DNA from: Clostridia bacterium
Lineage (GTDB): Bacteria; Bacillota; Clostridia; TANB77; UBA1234
Assembly: GCA_017469465.1 (NCBI GenBank)
Contig: JAFUGH010000009.1
Coordinates: forward strand, 1-46,327
Reading direction: 5' to 3'
Length of the DNA stretch: 46,327 nt
Part shown: one piece after another, positions 25,424 to 33,106 of the stretch
How the letters are laid out: every line of letters begins with the position of its first letter
Numbering within the stretch: position 1 is the first letter of the stretch
The notes under the pieces: generated by a model
What the model was told of the DNA's origin: nothing
The model's input: only the letters and a program-made list of their open reading frames with translations
The model's database searches: none
Translations under genes and position numbers: made by a program

Positions 25424-26833
25424 ATGAAAAATAGTTTTTTGGTTGGCTTAGCTACAGGAATAGTAATTTCTAGTGCATCTCTTGCATTTGCTAATTCACA
25501 AATTCAAGTCATGCTAAATGATAGACTCAAGGTAGAGTTAGATGGAGTGGTACAAGAATTTAGGGATGAAACAACTAATGAAATTCAATATCCTATTACT
25601 TATCATGATAGAACTTATTTGCCTCTTCGAACGGTGGCAGATTTAATGAATGTAGATGTTGATTATGATGAGAAAAATAATACTGCAATCTTAAGAACAC
25701 AGGAATATATTGAAAACACTCAGTCGAATAGAGAGGAAAAAAAAGATACAAAAATGAAGAATGATTTAGACTTGATAAAATATATGACAAAATCAGAAAA
25801 CTATATGGTTTCTCCATTTAGTTTAAGGATGGCAATGATGCTTGCGGCGAATGGAGCAGAAGGTAAGACAAAGAGCGAAATTTTAGATACTTTTGGCATT
25901 CAAAACATAGAGGAGTATAATCAGCTTTCTCAGGAACTAATAAAAAAATATCAGGGAAACAAGAACGTAACATTAAATGTTGCAAATTCTATATGGCTTA
26001 ACAGTTCTATTGCAGGAGAAAATGTTCAATTTACTAAAGAGTATGTGGATTTAATTGCAAAATATTATGATGGAACGGCAAATGTTGAGAACGAAAATAA
26101 AATTTCTTCTAAAGCAAATAGTTGGATTGCAAAAAAAACAAATGGTAAAATTAAAAACATGTTAGATGAAAAAAAGAAAGCAGATTTCTTAGCACTATTA
26201 ATTAATACGATTTATTTTAAAGGCGCATGGGCAAATGAATTTGATGAATACGCAACATTTAAAGAAACATTTACAGATAGAAATAATAGTAAAGCAGAAA
26301 TTGATTTTATGCATAAAACAGCCAAATATGATTATTTTGAAGACAATAACATGAAAATGATTAGGTTACCATATAAAGGATACGAAACATCAATGTATGT
26401 GGTATTACCAAAAAATGAGAAAAAAATGGATATTGAAAATGCGATTCAAAATATGAGTATGTATAAAGTTGAAGTATCAATTCCAAAATTTAAAACAGAA
26501 TATAGTCTTTCTTTTAGCAAGATTTTACAACAATTAGGTGTAAATGAAGCATTTAATCAAGCGAATGCTAAATTTAAAAATGTAATGTTTAAAGGAGTTT
26601 CATTAAATAAAAATGTTTACATTGGAGATGTGCTACAAAAAACATTTATTGAAGTCGATGAAGCAGGAACGGAAGCTGCTGCTGCAACTGCAGTTATTAT
26701 GAACACTACGAGTGCGCTTCCTCAACCAGAAGAGATAAAAGAATTTAAGGCAAATAAACCATTTATCTATTTCATTATGGATGAAAATACGAATCAAGTA
26801 TTATTTATGGGAGAGCAAGCGTTTATATCATAA
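25424..26833 (+). CDS. Secreted serpin fused to a copper-amine-oxidase-N-like domain
   Basis: 469 aa, start ATG 25424 with AAAGGAGAG. Residues 1-23 are a signal peptide (cleavage after A-F-A). Residues ~26-91 match the copper amine oxidase N-like domain (M-L-N-D-R-L-K-V, then R-T-Y-L-P-L-R-T-V-A-D-L), usually a wall- or surface-associated fold. A linker is followed by a full serpin: S-P-F-S-L-R-M-A-M near 130, then N-T-I-Y-F-K-G-A-W. The reactive loop has the inhibitory hinge E-A-G-T-E-A-A-A-A-T (413-422), putting P1-P1' at T429-S430, and ends with N-K-P-F-I-Y-F-I. The hinge predicts an inhibitor of serine proteases. It sits in the oxidoreductase operon but has no metabolic link to it. Confidence 0.92.
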   Translation: MKNSFLVGLATGIVISSASLAFANSQIQVMLNDRLKVELDGVVQEFRDETTNEIQYPITYHDRTYLPLRTVADLMNVDVDYDEKNNTAILRTQEYIENTQSNREEKKDTKMKNDLDLIKYMTKSENYMVSPFSLRMAMMLAANGAEGKTKSEILDTFGIQNIEEYNQLSQELIKKYQGNKNVTLNVANSIWLNSSIAGENVQFTKEYVDLIAKYYDGTANVENENKISSKANSWIAKKTNGKIKNMLDEKKKADFLALLINTIYFKGAWANEFDEYATFKETFTDRNNSKAEIDFMHKTAKYDYFEDNNMKMIRLPYKGYETSMYVVLPKNEKKMDIENAIQNMSMYKVEVSIPKFKTEYSLSFSKILQQLGVNEAFNQANAKFKNVMFKGVSLNKNVYIGDVLQKTFIEVDEAGTEAAAATAVIMNTTSALPQPEEIKEFKANKPFIYFIMDENTNQVLFMGEQAFIS

Positions 26834-26848
26834 CATATAGAAGAAAGT

Positions 26849-26926
26849 GCACAAAAGGGACGCCCTTTTTTGTGCAAAGAAGATAAATAAAAGAAAATCG
26901 CACAAAAATGAGCGTCCCTTTTGTGC
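26849..26926. repeat. 78-bp inverted-repeat element (GGGAC type)
   Basis: Perfect 15-bp ends: GCACAAAAGGGACGC (26849-26863) and its complement (26912-26926). The left arm also folds on itself (GCACAAAAGGG with CCCTTTTTTGTGC, one extra T). It lies between the serpin and beta-subunit genes. It could act as a terminator or attenuator, or be a miniature mobile repeat. Confidence 0.8.
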
Positions 26927-26948
26927 GAACTGAAAGGATGAAAAAGTT

Positions 26949-27896
26949 ATGGCATATAATTTGAAAGAGGCTGTTCAAAAGCCGAATAGAATGACATCAG
27001 GACATAGAATGTGTGCTGGATGTGGAGCACCAGTTGTTGTTAATGCAGTTCTTCGTGGATTAAAAGAAGAAGATCATGCTGTCATTGGTAGTGCAACAGG
27101 TTGCTTAGAAGTTTCCACATTTATTTATCCGTATACAGCATGGAGAGATTCATTTATTCATAGTGCATTTGAAAATGCTGGTGCAACAATAGCTGGAACA
27201 GAAGCTGCATATAAGGCAATGAAAAGAAAAGGAAAATTGCCTGAAGATAAACATACTAAATTTATTGCGTTTGGTGGAGATGGAGGTACTTATGATATAG
27301 GACTTCAATCACTTTCAGGAGCAATGGAAAGAGGACATGATATGGTTTATGTGTGCTACGATAATGGGGCATACATGAATACTGGCATTCAAAGATCATC
27401 TGCTACTCCAAGGTTTGCAGATACAACAACATCACCTGCTGGAAAAGTGATACCAGGTAAGCAACAAAAAAGAAAAGATTTAACGGAAGTAATGGCTGGA
27501 CATCATTTACCATATGTTGCACAAACTGCTGCAGTTGGTAATTTTAAAGACATTACAGAAAAAGCGGAGAAAGCTATTTACACAGAAGGTCCTTGTTTCA
27601 TGAATGTACTTGCTCCTTGTCCAAGGGGATGGAGATATAATACAGAAGACTTAATGCAAATTAATAAATTGGCAGTGGAAACATGTTATTGGCCTTTATA
27701 TGAAATTATAGATGGTAGATATGTTGTGAACTATAAACCAAAGAATAAATTACCGGTGGAAGAGTTTTTAAGACCACAAGGAAGATTTAAGCATTTATTT
27801 AAAGAAGGAAATGAATGGATGATTGAAGAACTTCAAAGAGAAGTTGATGAAAGATGGGAAAGATTATTAAAGCTTGAAGAGCTAACGAATCAATAA
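26949..27896 (+). CDS. porB: 2-oxoacid:ferredoxin oxidoreductase, beta subunit
   Basis: 315 aa; ATG 26949 after AAAGGATG. Contains C-A-G-C-G-A near the N-terminus and the thiamine-diphosphate motif G-D-G-G-T-Y-D-I-G followed ~25 residues later by D-N-G-A-Y-M-N-T-G, plus later A-P-C-P-R-G-W. These are the PorB hallmarks, including Cys residues for a 4Fe-4S cluster. It completes the enzyme with the subunits encoded at 23189-25357. The spacing from the alpha gene (1.59 kb) is unusual for subunits needed in equal amount. Confidence 0.93.
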   Translation: MAYNLKEAVQKPNRMTSGHRMCAGCGAPVVVNAVLRGLKEEDHAVIGSATGCLEVSTFIYPYTAWRDSFIHSAFENAGATIAGTEAAYKAMKRKGKLPEDKHTKFIAFGGDGGTYDIGLQSLSGAMERGHDMVYVCYDNGAYMNTGIQRSSATPRFADTTTSPAGKVIPGKQQKRKDLTEVMAGHHLPYVAQTAAVGNFKDITEKAEKAIYTEGPCFMNVLAPCPRGWRYNTEDLMQINKLAVETCYWPLYEIIDGRYVVNYKPKNKLPVEEFLRPQGRFKHLFKEGNEWMIEELQREVDERWERLLKLEELTNQ

Positions 27897-27917
27897 AAGT
27901 TAGAAAGAGGATATATC

Positions 27918-28385
27918 ATGAATTATGTTATGAAATTAGCAATTGATAGAGCAAGAGAAACAATGAATCAAAATTTTGGAGGACCATTTGGTGCTGCTAT
28001 TGTTGATAAAAATGGAGAAGTGATTGCTGTTAATTCCAATTCTGTTTTGAAAGAGAATGATCCAACAGCACATGCTGAGATAAATACGATTCGCGAAGCA
28101 TGTAAAAAAGTAGGCACTTATGATTTAAAAGAATATGTTTTATACACCACAGCATATCCTTGCCCCATGTGTTTATCTGCCATTATTTGGGCAAACATTT
28201 CAAAAGTATATTATGGTTGCACACCAAAAGATGCTGAAGAAATTGGTTTTAGGGATGATTTTATTTATCGTTTTATTGCTAATAATTGTTCGGACCAAAA
28301 TATACTAGAAATTAATTCACTAGATAGAGAAGAATGTATTACTTTATTTGATGAATACGCCAAAAAAAACAAAACAATATATTAG
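27918..28385 (+). CDS. guaD: Guanine deaminase (cytidine-deaminase fold)
   Basis: 155 aa, start ATG 27918 with AAGAGGA upstream. Zinc ligands are H52 (with catalytic E54, in D-P-T-A-H-A-E) and C82/C85 (P-C-P-M-C). The signature G-G-P-F-G-A, W-A-N-I and G-F-R-D-D-F-I-Y match B. subtilis GuaD, which turns guanine into xanthine, better than the tRNA deaminase TadA. Located 21 nt after porB, it may be read through from the operon. Purine salvage or use of guanine as a nitrogen source is inferred. Confidence 0.85.
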   Translation: MNYVMKLAIDRARETMNQNFGGPFGAAIVDKNGEVIAVNSNSVLKENDPTAHAEINTIREACKKVGTYDLKEYVLYTTAYPCPMCLSAIIWANISKVYYGCTPKDAEEIGFRDDFIYRFIANNCSDQNILEINSLDREECITLFDEYAKKNKTIY

Positions 28386-28436
28386 ATAATTTAAAATACG
28401 TATGTTTTACAATAAATGTTTAAGGGGGTGCTTTCT

Positions 28437-29150
28437 ATGTTAGTAAAAGAATTGTTGAGTGGCTTAAGGAAAGATATTACTAAGAAAAAAACTAATGTAA
28501 AAAAAGAAGAAGTGGTCAAAGAAAAAGAAAGTGTGGAAGCAGGACCTGTTATTACCATTGCACGTGAATTCGGCAGTGGTGGTAGGGAAATCGCTATGAA
28601 AGTATCCCAAAAGTTGAAATTTGATTTTTATGATAAAGAGAAAATCATAGAAACAGCAAAGAAAAATGGTATTGATACAAGTCTATTTGAACAACTAGAT
28701 GAAAGTAAAATTGATAGTTTTTGGTATCAAGTTTCTCCAAAAGAATATGATATACCTGAAAATTCAGATTCCTATGAAGTAAAGGTTAATAATGATAAAA
28801 TGTTTATGATTCAGTCAGATACCATTCGAGAAATTGCCCAAAAAGGAAATGCAGTTTTTGTGGGGAGATGTGCATCATATATTTTAAGAAATACTGCAAA
28901 GAAGGTTTTCATTACAGCAGGATTAGAAGATAAAATTAAAAGAGTGGAAAAACGCTATGGATTAAGTAGAGATAAAGCAATTAATCTTATTCAAACTGCT
29001 GACAAAAAAAGAGAAAATTATTATGATTATTATACCAATACAAAATGGAATGCTCCTGAAAATTATGATTTAATTATTGATGTAAGTAAAACTGGAATTG
29101 ATGGAGCAGTAAATAAGATTGTGAAGTATGTGAATGAGAATAAAAAATAA
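28437..29150 (+). CDS. Cytidylate-kinase-like protein
   Basis: 237 aa. ATG 28437 is chosen because AAGGGGGTG (28422-28430) precedes it; an ATG at 28416 would include the site. After a basic ~45-residue N-terminus rich in Lys and Glu comes I-T-I-A-R-E-F-G-S-G-G-R-E-I-A, the degenerate P-loop of the cytidylate-kinase-like family (PF13189 type), and V-G-R-C-A-S-Y-I-L. The family is widespread in clostridia and of uncertain substrate; it is distinct from Cmk. The gene ends at a terminator. Confidence 0.8.
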   Translation: MLVKELLSGLRKDITKKKTNVKKEEVVKEKESVEAGPVITIAREFGSGGREIAMKVSQKLKFDFYDKEKIIETAKKNGIDTSLFEQLDESKIDSFWYQVSPKEYDIPENSDSYEVKVNNDKMFMIQSDTIREIAQKGNAVFVGRCASYILRNTAKKVFITAGLEDKIKRVEKRYGLSRDKAINLIQTADKKRENYYDYYTNTKWNAPENYDLIIDVSKTGIDGAVNKIVKYVNENKK

Positions 29151-29162
29151 AAGCATAGAAAT

Positions 29163-29201
29163 GGGCAACTATTTTTGTACAAAGATGGTTGTCCTTTTTT
29201 T
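29163..29201 (+). terminator. Terminator after the cytidylate-kinase-like gene
   Basis: GGGCAACTA (29163-29171) pairs with TGGTTGTCC (29186-29194), two G-T pairs, with TTTGTACAAA in the loop, then seven Ts. Confidence 0.8.
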
Positions 29202-29220
29202 GCTTTTCTTCTATTCATAA

Positions 29221-29249
29221 TTGATTATTTTTGAATAAATGGATATAAT
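29221..29249 (+). promoter_or_regulatory. Putative promoter of the M18 peptidase gene
   Basis: TTGATT at 29221-29226, a 17-nt spacer and TATAAT at 29244-29249. Confidence 0.6.
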
Positions 29250-29286
29250 AAGTATGATTATTGTTATTTTATAGAGGAGGGATATT

Positions 29287-30702
29287 ATGGCAGAGACGAA
29301 AACGGAAGGACAAAAATTAAAAGAAAAATTATTTATGGAAGATAAAAATGGTTGGGAGGAGCTATCAGAAGCGGAAAAAAAGGTGGTTCTTAAATTTAGT
29401 GATGAATATATTGATTTTTTAAATGCTTCTAAAATAGAAAGAGAATGTGTAAAAAGTGCAGTTAAATTAGCAGAAGAAAATGGATTTAAACCACTTGAAA
29501 AATTTAAAAAATTGAAAGAAGGAGATAAGGTTTATACGACTAATAGAGGTAAAAATGTAATACTTGCTGTGATTGGAAGCGAACCACTGGAAAAAGGCTT
29601 AAATGTTGTTGGAGCACATATTGATTCTCCAAGACTTGATTTAAAACCAAATCCTTTATATGAAGATTCTGGTTTTGCCTATTTTAAGACGCATTACTAT
29701 GGCGGTATTAAAAAGTATCAATGGGTGACAATACCTCTTGCTATTCATGGTGTGATAGCTTTAAAAAATGGTAAAAACGTGGAAGTTAAAATAGGTGATG
29801 AAGAAGATGATATTACTTTTGTTATTACAGATTTACTTCCGCATATGGCGAGAAAACAAATGGAAAAGAAACTATCGGAAGGAATTGAAGGGGAAGATTT
29901 AAATCTTCTTTTAGGCAGTGTTCCATATCATGATGAAAAAGTTTCTGAAAAAGTAAAATTAAATATTTTAAAAATTTTAAATGAAAAATATGGAATTGTG
30001 GAAAAGGATTTTATCAGTAGTGAACTTGAGATTGTACCTGCTTTTAATGCGAAAACACTTGGTTTTGATAAGAGTATGGTTGCAGGCTATGGTCAAGATG
30101 ATAAAGTTTGTGCTTATTGTAGTTTAAAAGCTATTTTAGAAACCAAAGCACCTAAGAAAACAGCTATTACACTTTTAGTTGATAAAGAAGAGATTGGAAG
30201 TGTGGGAAATACTGGTATGGAGTCTAGGACCTTTGAAACTTTTGTCGGTGAACTTGTTCATTTAATGGGAGAAGATAAAACACCAAATATTATTGGAAGA
30301 ATTTTCTCACATTCAAAGATGCTATCTGCAGATGTGGATGGTGCTTTTGACCCTATTTATGCTTCTGCTTCAGAGAGAAGAAATGCGTCATTTTTCGGAA
30401 TGGGCGTAGGACTTAATAAATATACAGGTGCAAGAGGTAAAGCTGGCGCAAATGATGCAAATGCGGAATTTGTTGCTGAACTTCGTAAGTTATTTGATGA
30501 TAATAAAGTCAAATTTCAAATTAGTGAACTTGGTAAAGTTGATGAAGGCGGCGGTGGAACGATTGCATATATATTGGCAAATAAAGGATTTGATGTAATT
30601 GATTGTGGTACGCCAGTACTTTCAATGCATTCACCATATGAAGTGACAAGTAAGTTTGATGTTTATATGAGTTATAAAGCGTATAAAGTATTTATGAAAT
30701 AA
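29287..30702 (+). CDS. M18-family aminopeptidase
   Basis: 471 aa, GAGGAGGG before ATG 29287. Metal ligands in family order: H111 (G-A-H-I-D-S-P-R-L-D), the D271/D272 pair (G-Q-D-D), E301-E302 (D-K-E-E-I-G-S), D349 (S-A-D-V-D) and H448 (S-M-H-S-P-Y-E). No signal peptide, so cytoplasmic. The family removes N-terminal amino acids, often acidic or neutral, from peptides and forms large tetrahedral complexes. The gene is monocistronic with its own promoter and terminator. A role in peptide recycling is inferred. Confidence 0.92.
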   Translation: MAETKTEGQKLKEKLFMEDKNGWEELSEAEKKVVLKFSDEYIDFLNASKIERECVKSAVKLAEENGFKPLEKFKKLKEGDKVYTTNRGKNVILAVIGSEPLEKGLNVVGAHIDSPRLDLKPNPLYEDSGFAYFKTHYYGGIKKYQWVTIPLAIHGVIALKNGKNVEVKIGDEEDDITFVITDLLPHMARKQMEKKLSEGIEGEDLNLLLGSVPYHDEKVSEKVKLNILKILNEKYGIVEKDFISSELEIVPAFNAKTLGFDKSMVAGYGQDDKVCAYCSLKAILETKAPKKTAITLLVDKEEIGSVGNTGMESRTFETFVGELVHLMGEDKTPNIIGRIFSHSKMLSADVDGAFDPIYASASERRNASFFGMGVGLNKYTGARGKAGANDANAEFVAELRKLFDDNKVKFQISELGKVDEGGGGTIAYILANKGFDVIDCGTPVLSMHSPYEVTSKFDVYMSYKAYKVFMK

Positions 30703-30722
30703 ACAAGTGAATGAACAAATGA

Positions 30723-30749
30723 AAAAGGGGGCCCTACAGGTCCCCTTTT
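30723..30749. terminator. Terminator between convergent genes
   Basis: AAAAGGGGGCC (30723-30733) pairs with GGTCCCCTTTT (30739-30749; one G-T pair) around a 5-nt loop. The stem ends in T4 on both strands. Confidence 0.85.
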
Positions 30750-30757
30750 GGCAAACG

Positions 30758-31075
30758 TTAATCTTCGATTTTTGGAATCATGCTCCCATCCGGCATGCGA
30801 AAGTCGAAGTGTCGACTTTCAGTAAAAGGGACGAGAGCTCCTGTCAACTGTGCGATGGATAGTCCCAGCGCAAGGCCGGAGACTGCCATGCAATACAGTT
30901 GAAAGAGGATACTCCCTATAGTGGGCATCACGCCTATTACAAAAAAACACATCAAGAGAGTGTCGCACGACAAGACGATGCGGGTAATGGCGTTCCAATC
31001 TTTTTCTACCTTGAAAAAGGTGAAAAAAAAGATGCTACCGAGAAGCAGTGTTTCAAAGAAAAACACAATTGCCAT
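30758..31075 (-). CDS. Small membrane protein, function unknown
   Basis: 105 aa on the minus strand. The start at 31075 has GGAGGTGAC just before it; a longer frame from 31099 would include that site. Three hydrophobic segments are predicted (about residues 1-18, 28-50, 55-80), followed by a polar tail ending R-M-P-D-G-S-M-I-P-K-I-E-D. By hand count 65 of 120 bases at 30781-30900 are G or C, clearly above the neighbouring genes, which suggests different ancestry. The segment also holds a 9-bp hairpin (30799-30807 with 30812-30820). No family recognised. A putative minus-strand promoter precedes it. Confidence 0.6.
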   Translation of the reverse strand: MAIVFFFETLLLGSIFFFTFFKVEKDWNAITRIVLSCDTLLMCFFVIGVMPTIGSILFQLYCMAVSGLALGLSIAQLTGALVPFTESRHFDFRMPDGSMIPKIED

Positions 31076-31152
31076 AATGTCACCTCCAATTGAAATCATG
31101 GCGTCGGTCGTAAGAGTGATTCAGTGACTAATCAGAATATGAGTATACTTTT

Positions 31153-31181
31153 ATTGTAGCATACTTAACATAATTTTACAA
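31153..31181 (-). promoter_or_regulatory. Putative promoter of the small membrane protein gene
   Basis: On the minus strand: TTGTAA, a 17-nt spacer, TACAAT. The ~330-nt gap between the two divergent genes holds this promoter, the minD promoter and nothing else that I can identify. Confidence 0.5.
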
Positions 31182-31268
31182 AATACCAATAAAAAATCTG
31201 TCTGATGATAAATATTGTATGAATACACATTTTATGAATAAGATAACGATGACATACCGAAAATTCAC

Positions 31269-31297
31269 TTGACTTTTTGCGATATAATAGATATTAT
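31269..31297 (+). promoter_or_regulatory. Putative promoter of minD-minE-rodA
   Basis: TTGACT at 31269-31274, a 17-nt spacer and TATTAT at 31292-31297. A TATAAT at 31283-31288 is too close to the -35 to be used with it. Confidence 0.6.
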
Positions 31298-31404
31298 ATA
31301 TTCGTACGGAAGTGGGCATTTGCAAGTTTTTGCTTATAGTGTATGTAATTAAATAAAAAAAGCAAATAATATGTGCAATGTGCCATGTAATTAGGAGGAA
31401 ACAA

Positions 31405-32202
31405 ATGGGAGAAGTTATCGTTATAACGTCAGGAAAAGGTGGCGTAGGTAAGACTACTAGTGCCGCAAATCTAGGAACAGCCTTAACAATGATGGGGAAA
31501 AAAGTTGCCTTAGTAGATACGGATATTGGACTTAGAAATCTTGATGTCGTTATGGGCTTGGAAAATAGAATTGTTTATGACATTGTTGATGTTGTGGAAG
31601 AAAATTGCAAACTAAAGCAGGCTCTGATTAAAGACAGAAGATATGAAGGCTTATTCTTACTTCCTGCCGCACAAACTAGAGATAAAAATGCTGTTAATGA
31701 AGAGCAAATGAAAAAGATTTGTGAAGATTTAAAAATGGAATTTGATTACGTAATAATCGATTGCCCAGCAGGAATTGAACAAGGATTTAAAAATGCTATT
31801 GCAGGAGCAGATCGTGCTCTGGTTGTGACAACGCCAGAAGTTTCTGCAGTTAGAGATGCGGATAGAATTGTTGGCCTTTTGGAGTCAAGTAATTTGCCAA
31901 AGCCTCAACTTATTTTAAATAGAATTAGGACAAAGATGGTTAGAAAAGGCGAAATGATGGATGCAGATGATATTGTAGAGTTATTGTCTGTTAAATTAAT
32001 TGGAGCAATTCCAGATGATGAGAATGTTATCATTCAAACAAATAAAGGAGAGCCATCTGTTACGAATTCTAAATCTTTATCAGGAAGAGCTTACATGGAA
32101 ACAGCAAAAAGGATTTTAGGAGAAAATATTGAAGTAACAATTCCTGGTAAGAATGAAAGTGGTTGGCAAAAATTTAAAAGTTTTTTGTCACATGCAAAAT
32201 AG
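31405..32202 (+). CDS. minD: Septum-site-determining ATPase MinD
   Basis: 265 aa. ATG 31405 has AGGAGG at 31393-31398; an in-frame ATG at 31378 would overlap it. The deviant Walker A G-K-G-G-V-G-K-T-T, the D-T-D-I-G-L-R-N-L-D switch, D-C-P-A-G-I-E-Q-G-F and a C-terminal amphipathic helix (W-Q-K-F-K-S-F-L) for ATP-dependent membrane binding are all present. It recruits MinC and is displaced by MinE. Here minD-minE are ~11 kb away from minC, although minC and minD usually adjoin. Confidence 0.97.
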   Translation: MGEVIVITSGKGGVGKTTSAANLGTALTMMGKKVALVDTDIGLRNLDVVMGLENRIVYDIVDVVEENCKLKQALIKDRRYEGLFLLPAAQTRDKNAVNEEQMKKICEDLKMEFDYVIIDCPAGIEQGFKNAIAGADRALVVTTPEVSAVRDADRIVGLLESSNLPKPQLILNRIRTKMVRKGEMMDADDIVELLSVKLIGAIPDDENVIIQTNKGEPSVTNSKSLSGRAYMETAKRILGENIEVTIPGKNESGWQKFKSFLSHAK

Positions 32203-32236
32203 TTTAGCTTAATTTAAGTGAGGGGGCATATAGAGG

Positions 32237-32971
32237 ATGGAAATAAAGGAAGTTTTTGAGCCGATTGTTAGTTTTGTAAAAAACTTTCAGAAGAAAGAAA
32301 AAGATATTTCAAAACAGGCTGCAAAAGATAGACTAAAACTTGTCTTGATGCAAGATAGGGCTAGTGTTTCACCAGATTTCTTTGAAATGATGAAAAAAGA
32401 GATTATTGATGTCATTAAAAAATATATAGAAATTGATGAAGAGTCTTTAGAAGTTCAGCTTACTCGTGGGTATGAAGCAGGCTTAGAGGGACCAGCATTA
32501 TATGCCAATATTCCAATCAAGAATATAAAGCCAGTTGCTTCTAACGGTGAAGAATTAAGTGAAGATGAAATGAAGAATATTACGGATGCTGTTGCTGATG
32601 AAATTCTTGATGAAGCAAGTAAGAGAATAGAAGAAGGTAGCACATTTGTAAAAGCTGAGATAGAATCCACAATTGAAGAAGAAACTTCTCTTGATGAGTT
32701 GGAAGATAATAATATTGTTTCAAGTATTGAAGAAGAGAAAAAAGAAATTGAAGCTGAAAAAGAAATTGTAGAAGAGAAAAAAGAAGAAGAAAAAGAAGAA
32801 GAACCTAAAACAGCTGATGTAATTGCAGAAAATGTTGCAAAAGAAATGAAGAAGAGTGCGGCTAAAGCAGCGGCGGCAGCCAAGGCAAGTAGTAGCAAAA
32901 AGACTGTAAAGAAGGCTAGCACAACAAAAACAACAGCTAAAAAAGTATCTAAGAAGAAAGAAGAAGATTAA
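32237..32971 (+). CDS. minE: MinE with a long acidic and Lys/Ala-rich C-terminal extension
   Basis: 244 aa; ordinary MinE is 80-100 aa. Residues ~27-98 match MinE: A-K-D-R-L-K-L-V-L-M-Q-D-R (28-41; the MinD-contact region), I-D-V-I-K-K-Y-I-E-I-D and the end strand A-N-I-P-I-K. Residues ~102-192 form an acidic, Glu-rich, likely helical or disordered stretch. The last ~42 residues (203-244) are Lys/Ala/Ser/Thr-rich with A-A-K-A-A-A-A-A-K and repeated K-K, like a histone-H1-type tail, ending K-K-K-E-E-D. The tail is within one open frame, with no sign of a gene fusion by sequence error. It follows minD by 34 nt. A nucleic-acid-binding or anchoring role for the tail is inferred only from composition. 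Confidence 0.88.
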   Translation: MEIKEVFEPIVSFVKNFQKKEKDISKQAAKDRLKLVLMQDRASVSPDFFEMMKKEIIDVIKKYIEIDEESLEVQLTRGYEAGLEGPALYANIPIKNIKPVASNGEELSEDEMKNITDAVADEILDEASKRIEEGSTFVKAEIESTIEEETSLDELEDNNIVSSIEEEKKEIEAEKEIVEEKKEEEKEEEPKTADVIAENVAKEMKKSAAKAAAAAKASSSKKTVKKASTTKTTAKKVSKKKEED

Positions 32972-33005
32972 ACTAGGGAGAGTATTAAATAGAAATAATT
33001 ATTAG

Positions 33006-33074
33006 TGGCGAACACACATGACAACGTTCATGTAAAAGCATGTTACGGTGTTGAAGTGCAAATAATGTTCGCCA
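33006..33074. repeat. Hairpin element with TGGCGAACA/TGTTCGCCA ends
   Basis: 9-bp perfect arms (33006-33014, 33066-33074) surround a 51-nt interior that contains ACATGA/TTCATGT, so an inner stem is possible. The ends match the REP-like palindrome family. It lies between minE and rodA and could act as a weak terminator. Confidence 0.7.
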
Positions 33075-33106
33075 TTTGTTTGTATAAAATAGTATGGAGG
33101 TGAGTA

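Noticed and set aside
27918..28385. tRNA adenosine deaminase TadA for the deaminase gene
   Set aside because: The D-P-T-A-H-A-E, G-G-P-F-G-A and G-F-R-D-D-F-I-Y signatures fit GuaD better.
31283..31288. TATAAT upstream of minD as the -10 for TTGACT at 31269
   Set aside because: Spacing of 8 nt is too short; TATTAT at 31292 gives 17 nt.
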